Program-made: the position numbers and the translations under genes
Assembly (NCBI GenBank): GCA_025917655.1
Contig: CP084611.1
Coordinates: 3,100,001 to 3,164,000 of the forward strand
Source of the DNA: Chlorella sorokiniana
Lineage: Eukaryota; Chlorophyta; Trebouxiophyceae; Chlorellales; Chlorellaceae
DNA length: 64,000 nucleotides
Reading direction: 5' to 3'
Notes under the pieces: generated by a model
The model's input: only the letters and a program-made list of their open reading frames with translations
Database searches by the model: none
What the model was told of the DNA's origin: nothing
Shown here: one piece after another, positions 58,001 to 64,000 of the stretch
How the letters are laid out: each line of letters begins with the position of its first letter
Position numbering within the stretch: position 1 is the stretch's first letter

Positions 58001-59979
58001 GTCCACCTCCCCCGCCCCCCGCCGCCCTTCTTGGGCAGGTGGAAGAGGCGGGGGTTGAAGGCCACGCTAACCACGCAACCTGGGGGTGGTAGAGGGGGAG
58101 GTGGGGAGTTAGGGTCAAGCATGATGGAGAGGGCGGGGGTCAGGGTCAACAATGAATGAATGGCGGGGGCCAGGGTGTGCGTATGTGTGTGGGGAGCGGG
58201 AGTGGGTGGGGTGGGGTGTGGGGCCCAGCCGCGCTCACCCTGGTGCCCGCTGACCAGCATGTGCTCCCTGTCCTCGTTCCAGCGGCCCCGCTGGATGACC
58301 ACCGCGGCGTGGGAGGCGCCCTGGTAGCTGTTGCCTGCAGGGGCGCCAGCCAGCCACAGGCCTGATGTGGCACACGCACTGCCGCCTGCCGCCGGGTGGG
58401 GCTGACCTGCATGCAGGGACGCCTCCTGCCCCCCCAACACACGCACCCTCCCCCGCATGCCGTCCTCTCCCCCCACCGCACCCGTGGCCAGGAACGAGCC
58501 GTCTGGGCTCCAGCTGAGGCGCGTGGAGAATGTGGAGGTGACCATCTTGGCGTAGGGCGCCCGCACCGCGGCCACCACGCTCCAGTCGTCGCACCGCCAG
58601 ATCACCACGCTCTTGTCCTCCGCCTGAGGGTTCAACGCAGGGCTGCCAGCATGGGCTGCCAGCCCCCACACGAGAGGCACGACCGGCGCGAGGGCCTGCC
58701 CATGCAAGCACGCCGCAATGCGCAGGGCTGCCTTGCGCTGCTGGGCCCCCGCCGCCTGCCCCGCTTGCGCGCCTCGCTGTTCCCCTGCAGGCCGCCGCCG
58801 CCGCCCACCTGCGTGGCCAGGTAGGTCCCCACCGGGTCCCAGGCCAGCCCCTTGACAAAGGAGGTGTGGTAGTCGAGGGTGTGCAGGCGCTGCCCGCTGG
58901 ACGCGTCCCAGATGCACACCGCGTTGTCGAGGGAGGCGGAGGCGAGGCGGGAGTCGTCGGGGGACCAGCCCAGGTCCACCACGTTGTTGGCGTGGCCCCG
59001 CAGCACCAGCCGCGTGCGCCAGTTCTCAACGCTGGCGCCGCCGCCGCCCAGCGTGGCGCCGCCGGGCCCTGGGCGGTGCTCATAGATGCAGATCATGCGG
59101 TCGTCCGCGCCTGCGGGCAAATGCCGCATGCTTGGCAGGGCCAGATGGCGGATGCCAGTGCAGGCGTTCTGAGGCGGTCACTAGGAATGCAGCCATCAGA
59201 GCAAAGCCAGATGGGTGCACACGTTGCACCCATCTGCGTGCACAGTGCACATGCGCGCGGCACTGCACAGTGGCGCAAGCCAACGGCCCCGTTTGCTCCC
59301 CACACGCTCCCGCCAGCAGCCCACCCCGCGGCGGCGCACCCGAGGCCAGGTGTTTGCCGTTGTTGCTGAAGCGCACGGCGTTGACGGTGGAGGCGTGGTC
59401 GCTCAAGGTGGCCAGCAGCAGCTGGCCGCCCTTCTCCCGCTGCGCATCCATCACCGCCGACATGCCCCACACCTTCACCAGCGAGTCCGCGCCCCCGTGG
59501 CGAAGCGCAGCCCCGTGGCCTGCACATGGACAGTGTACACGCCGCCTGCAGGGCGGACGACGGCAGCACGCACGTCGGCCAAACGGTGTTGCGTTTGGGA
59601 ACAAACGGATCCTGCTGCGCATGGGAGCCTGCTGCATGCGAGCTGCCACAGGAGTGATGGCCATGACTGAAGCATGCAAGCCATGGGCAAGGCTGTATTG
59701 GACACAATGTTCCCAGGACTGTGCAGCGGTCAAACAGTCCTGACAACCACCGTGCGGCAGCTAAACCGCCGGCAGTGGAACATGATAAGCGCAACAGCGA
59801 CTTTGTTGGTGCCTTCCCCCGTTGCAAATAGCTTCCAGGCTGCCTGTGGCGGACCAACAGGCCTGTAGCTCCCGGCGGCGCCAAAGTATTCATCGCCGAA
59901 TCTGATCACGTGTCGTGTTCAGGGCAAACTTGTGCTGTCTCACCTTCATGGCTGCACCAGGGTATTTTTCGATCAACAT
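55023..59979 (-). CDS. HIRA: HIRA-like histone chaperone (WD40 plus B/Hira domains)
   Basis: HIRA deposits histone H3.3 outside replication. N-terminal WD repeats: GVYTVHVQATGLRFATG, SLVKVWGMSAVM, STVNAVRFSNNGKHLASG, MICIYEHRPGPGG, GHANNVVDLGWSPDDSRLAS, AVCIWDASSGQRLHTLD, SFVKGLAWDPVGTYLATQ, VVIWRCDDWSVVAAVRAP, TRLSWSPDGSFLATG, VSVAFNPRLFHLP and VTDLAWSPMATP. The C-terminal Hira domain has TVASFQFSPAELG, LWAPLKLGAGIAALACG, LLALTTAGMVRVFDVEG, RAYAWCHDLQGWACVADDSL and EYRRWLAAYARFLAEQADAG. The last exon ends about 55023 in an A/P-rich tail. The first exon is tentative: 59979-59944 reads MLIEKYPGAAMK before a GTGAGA donor, recalling MIAEKP of HIRA, but its join to GVYTV is unproven. Frame slips at CCCCC 59492-59496 and near 55562-55565. 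Confidence 0.85.
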
Positions 59980-60432
59980 CGCCGCCCTCCGTTCGGCAGC
60001 CCCACGGAGGGGCCTTCTTCAACCAGGCTTCACAGTGAAGGCGCAAGCGTTGGGTCCAGCTTTTCACCAAAGCGATGCGCGCTGGATCACCAGAGGAGCA
60101 GAGCACGGGCCTGCAGCTGTCCAGCTGTACTGATTTCGCACCTCAGCATGGATGGTGAACGCAGGCGGCAGCCAGGCCCATCTGTCATCTGCTTAACTCT
60201 GCTTGAGGAACGGATGTGTCCATTGCAGCAGTTGCGACTGGATGTAAGTATCGGGAGTGCGTCAAGGAAGAGCGATACATGTGAAGCAGCATGAAAGGAG
60301 CGGGAGGCCAAGGGGCGGGGGCGGATGCGATACAGTGCCGTGCAGACATGGAGAGCAAGGGAGGCGAGTTGCACACACGTATTCATGCGTTGTCATGGGT
60401 CACACCGTGCATGGGCTGGACCAGCAGACACC
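59980..60432. other. Intergenic region, HIRA 5' end / UROD 3' end
   Basis: About 450 bases between tandem minus-strand genes: HIRA promoter and UROD 3' UTR. A plus-strand ORF of 72 codons overlaps the tentative HIRA exon but has no family features. Confidence 0.4.
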
Positions 60433-62339
60433 TCAGACCGCGGCGGGCTCGAGGCTGCTGTACTTGAGCTTCTTTGACAGGTCAAACATGAAGGCCACGT
60501 TGTCCTCGGGCGTGCCCACCAGCACGCCGTGGCCCAGGTTCAGCACGTGGCCGCGCCCCCGCCTTGGCCAGGCAGTCACGCACCGCGTCCTCAATGGCCG
60601 CCTGGGAGCCAAACAGTACCACCGGGTCCACGTTGCCCTGCAGCCGCGGGGGAGAGGGGGTGGGGACGTCGGCAAGTTGTCAGCCCGCATTGCAGGAGGC
60701 GCAGCGCCGTAAGCTGTGCACCCCACTTCAGGCTGGACGCCGACGCAGCACCCCAGAATGGCTGCTTACCTGCACTGACACATCAGCGCCGAGGCGGCGG
60801 CGCGCGTCGGCCATGTCCACGGTCCAGTCCAGCCCGATGACGTCGGCGCCCGTGCCCGCCATGCGCTCCAGCATGCCGCCGCTGCCGTTGGCATACAGCG
60901 TGAGCGGCGTGCGCGGGTGGCTGGCCTTCACCTGCCGCACAATGCGCTCGATGTAAGGGCGGGACCAGCGGTCCCACTGCTTGGGCGGTAGCTGGCCGCC
61001 CCACGAGTCGAACATCATGATGCAGTCGGCGCCGCTGTCAATCTGGTACTGCACGTACACCGCAATCTGGTCTGCAATGTGGCTCAGCAAGCCATCCAGC
61101 AGCTGGGGCTCTGCGAATGAATGGGACGCCATGCCGTGGGGCACACTGTTGGCAAGGCACAGGAAGGTCGGGCAGCGCCAGCACCACTTCTCTGAGGCGC
61201 CCAGGCACAGGCAGAGGGCGGTGTGAGGGGCAGCCAAGCTGCGGCGGGCCAGTCCCCTCCCTGCACCCACCGTTGAACATCATGGTCTTGATGTTCTTGT
61301 AGATGGAGGAGGAGGCGCCCTCCACCACGTACGTGGCCAGGGTCCAGGGGCAGCCCACGAAGCCCAGCACAGCGGCGCGCCCCGCCACCTCCTGACGGAT
61401 GAGCCCCAGCGACTCGCCCACAAACGACAGCTGCTGCAGGTCGATGGCGTGCAGCTGCTTCAGCTGCTCCATGCTACGGATGGGGAGTCCAGCAGCGGTC
61501 CCTTGTTGTCGTCAATCTCAAAGGGGATGCCAAAGGCCGGCAGCGGGGTGAGGATGTCGCTGCAGCAAGGGAAGGGAGGGAAGGCATGCGTGCACACGGG
61601 TTAGACGCCGTCTCGCATTGCGCGCACTTCCAAGCTGCAGGGGCGCAACATCGCCGCCGGTTCGGCCTGCGTTACCCACCTGAAAATGATCACGCCATCC
61701 GGCTTGAAGGAGTTCCAGGGCTGCAGGCTGATCTCCACAATCAGGTCAGTGTTCTCAGAGCGCTCGCGAAAGGACGGGTGCTTGAGCGCCAGATCGCGGT
61801 ACACCTTTTGGTACCTGCCCGCCTGCCGCATCATCCTGCACGTATGGGCAGAGCCAACAGCTCGGAGCAGTGTTGGCACACTGCTCCTAGGCGGCGCATT
61901 CCCCATCCACGCTGTGAGAACCGTGCCGTGGTGCGTCAGGGCGAAGGGAAGCAGGAAGCAGCTGATACTTTCACACCTAAGAGCGTGCCACAGATTGATT
62001 TGTACGTTGGCTGCAAACAATGAAGCAGAACAGGGCAGCAACCAACCCAACCAAGACTGCCACAACTCACCAGCACGGTGCACGCCGACCGCCTCGCCGC
62101 GAGCAGCACGCACCATTAGAGGCTCTGCGGCAACCACAGCAGCAAAGTCGGCTCTAGGCCATGATTCAGGATGCACGGGGTGAGAGGTGCGTCTCGCACC
62201 CAGCCGTCCTACCTTCCTGAGCCGCTTGGCACACGACTGCTAGCCGAGCATTCCTGGCACGTACATTGCTCCCTGATGACCGTATGCTTGATGCAGCGCC
62301 ATTGTAGGCGCTCCGCAGGCTGGCCACGCTCGCCGACAT
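60433..62339 (-). CDS. UROD: Uroporphyrinogen decarboxylase, plastid-type
   Basis: Removes four acetate carboxyls from uroporphyrinogen III to give coproporphyrinogen III in heme and chlorophyll synthesis. ATG at 62337-62339 opens [20 protein letters not shown], a plastid-transit-like N terminus. Family blocks in order: [20 protein letters not shown] (catalytic MRQAGR), [123 protein letters not shown] and [19 protein letters not shown]. It ends [11 protein letters not shown]. The first core Arg region and the GLDW and GHVLNLGHG substrate-site residues are intact. A two-base loss is likely in the C run 60556-60560, just before GHVLNLGHG. It diverges from the choline-transporter-like gene. Confidence 0.95.
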
Positions 62340-62702
62340 TGCCTGCCCAGTGCTGTGGGGCGTTCCAGTTGTCTTGAAGCGCAGCAACTAACAGTGTGCC
62401 GTTCCCACAATGCTATGAATGCACGAGAAGCACGCCATCTTGACACCCTCATCTCCTGCTGTGCTGTGACTGCCCCTAGCGCGCCAAGTCCCGCTCGGGC
62501 GGCCCTGACTTACGTGCCGTTACCTAAGCTTTGCACGTTCGCCTCAAAAGTTGGTCTCTCTGTGCAGCCTGCGACGTTCATTCTTCGGTTCTCTGTCGCG
62601 TGTTCTCGACTCGCCGGCCTCCTCATTAGCAAGTGCAGTGCCTCCCAGGAGCCAGCAATTGGCACCTGGTGACCAGCAAGCAGAGGTACCAAGCGAATCG
62701 AC
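62340..62702. promoter_or_regulatory. Divergent intergenic region, UROD (-) / choline transporter-like (+)
   Basis: 363 bases between two starts, presumably both promoters. No distinctive element seen. Confidence 0.4.
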
Positions 62703-64000
62703 ATGGGCAAAGACTGGCGTGACCCGCCCACTCCGCCCCTGGGCGGGGTGCCGCACTTCCAATACAGCCGTGTCCCCCGTGACCGCCTTTGGGCGGTGTT
62801 GTTTGCGCTGGTGTGGGTGGGAGCCATAGCTGGCGGCATTTATGCCATCAAGAACAGGTGGGAGCCGCTCTGCGGTGGCTTGGAGGTTGCTGGCACCTTT
62901 GCTCCCCACCTCGCGTGAGCCCTGCATCTGCGTGTGCCCCCCGCCACTGTGATGCAGGAGTCCCGCCTTTCTGCACACTGATTTCACGGACCCCGCCAGC
63001 TGCCCGCTGACGCCCAACGAGGCACACCGGAGGCTGCTGGAGGACCTGGCCGCCAAGCACAAGGGCGACTTCAGCTTCTCACAGTTCATGCACTTCACGG
63101 GGCGCTGGCTGGCGGTGTCGGCGGCGCTGGCACTGGGCCTGGGCGTGGCCTTCATCCACCTGTTCAAGCACCACTCGGCGGTGATGACGCGCGTGACGAT
63201 CGGGCGCAGGTGGCGGTGAGTGCTCGCTGCGCCCTGGAACCAGTTGCGGGTGCTGGCTAGCTGGGAGGGACACTTCTGAATTCCCCACCTACCCCGGCGG
63301 CTGTTCCACACCACCCTCCCGCCGTCCTGCAGTTCCCGGCCACCATGGCGCTGGCATGCCTGCTGACGGGGCAGGCTGTTGGGGCGCTGACGTTTGGCTG
63401 CCTCGCCGCGCTGGCGGCCTTCGTGTTCTACCTGTGGCGCGGCCAGATCGAACTGGCCACCCGCCTGCTGGGCGTGTCGGCGCACGGCCTGGCGGCCAAC
63501 TCCGCCATCATTCCCGCCACCATCCTGCTGAACCTGGCCTCCCTGCTGGCCATCTCGCCGCTCTGCGCATTCCTCGGCTTTGCCTACATGAACGGCGAGG
63601 TGGTGCCCAACCCGGCACGGGCGGGGCCGCCGAGTGCGTCAACAGCCAGGGCGACAAGGTCCTCTGCTGCAGCTGGCAGCCCAACGCCTTTGGACAGGGA
63701 TATATGAGTGAGCGGCTGACTGTGACTGTCGCTAGTTGCCGTGCCGGCTGGCCAAGCATGCTGCCACGGCAGGCAGCAAGCTCTGCATGCCAGCCGGCGA
63801 CCCCCCCCTTGTGTACCTATCCTCGCAGGCGCTTGCGCAATCACTATCCTCTGGACCATGCTGCTGGCCAACCAGGTCCGCGTGTTTGTGACGTCGGGGG
63901 CGGTGGCTCAGTGGTACTTTGCGCCGCCGGGCGCGCTGAGCGTGCCGCGCGGCACGACCTGGGCCAGCTTCCGCCACGCGCTGGGCCCCTCCTTTGGCTC
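62703..64000 (+). CDS. Choline transporter-like (SLC44/CTL, Pns1) membrane protein, 3' truncated by window
   Basis: CTL proteins are about ten-span membrane proteins; some carry choline, others have unknown cargo. It starts MGKDWRDPPTPPLGGVPHFQ, a hydrophilic head, then the first membrane helix AVLFALVWVGAIAGGIYAI. Exon 2 (from about 62958) has FTDPASCPLTPNEAHRRLL and FTGRWLAVSAALALGLGVAF. Exon 3 has FPATMALACLLTGQAVGALT, AAFVFYLWRGQIELATRLLG and ATILLNLASLLAISPLCAFL. The last exon has ILWTMLLANQVRVFVTSGAV followed by AQWYFAPP and the family block SFRHALGPSFGS, where the window ends. VTSGAVAQWYF and RHALGPSFGS are the best SLC44 signatures. One G appears missing at 63202-63204 and another at 63623-63626. 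Confidence 0.85.

Noticed and set aside
59915-60133. 72-codon plus-strand frame with a transit-like start
   Set aside because: Short, no family features, no splice or promoter evidence, and overlapping the tentative first HIRA exon.
1-64000. Gene decay or pseudogenes as the cause of the many frame breaks
   Set aside because: Splice sites, catalytic residues and flanking conserved blocks are intact on both sides of each break, and the breaks are single-base losses spread over unrelated essential genes.
1-64000. Organelle, bacterial or viral origin, including giant-virus insertion
   Set aside because: Dense spliceosomal introns throughout, eukaryote-specific nuclear proteins, and no capsid, polymerase, integrase or transposase signature.

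Overview
This window reads as nuclear DNA of a green alga, most likely a GC-rich trebouxiophyte (Chlorella-like). The grounds are: 24 protein genes broken by many short GT-AG introns (one GC-AG), acceptors nearly always ending in TGCAG or CCCAG, high GC with G/C homopolymers and CAG/GAG triplet runs, and plant-type content (Whirly, fibrillin, plastid-type HSP20, SWI3, plant-style capping enzyme, transit or presequence-like N termini). I see no rRNA, convincing tRNA, transposon or CRISPR array. The species call is inference.

Layout, left to right: Whirly (-), RBM28/Nop4 (-), mRNA capping enzyme (+), Munc13-like MUN protein (-), DNAJC9-like (+), SCO1 (-), RNF113A/Cwc24 (+), plastid NAD(P)-binding repeat protein (-), unknown polyQ protein (+), Yippee-like (-), SWSAP1-like ATPase (+), DGAT2-like acyltransferase and an upstream polytopic membrane protein (both -, possibly one gene), SWI3/SMARCC (+), HSP20 (-), threonine dehydratase-like (+), claspin/Mrc1 (+), VPS55 (-), NADH-cytochrome b5 reductase (+), fibrillin (-), exportin-2/CSE1 (+), HIRA (-), UROD (-), choline transporter-like (+, cut by the right edge). 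Strands alternate almost strictly, giving ten head-to-head pairs with start-to-start spacers of about 0.2-0.6 kb.

There is no operon or pathway cluster. The genes are housekeeping: RNA capping and ribosome biogenesis, spliceosome, chromatin and replication checkpoint (SWI3, HIRA, claspin, SWSAP1), nuclear transport, membrane traffic (Munc13-like, VPS55), lipid and tetrapyrrole metabolism, and organelle maintenance.

The strongest anomaly is technical or evolutionary: about twenty places where a conserved protein frame is broken by an apparent loss of one (rarely two) bases, mostly in short G/C runs. I read these as consensus errors in the assembly. The most interesting biology is the membrane-protein/DGAT2-like pair, the plastid Rossmann protein with repeated F/G-basic motifs, and the alternating divergent gene order. 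Exon limits come from frame, splice signals and remembered family alignments; none was computed.
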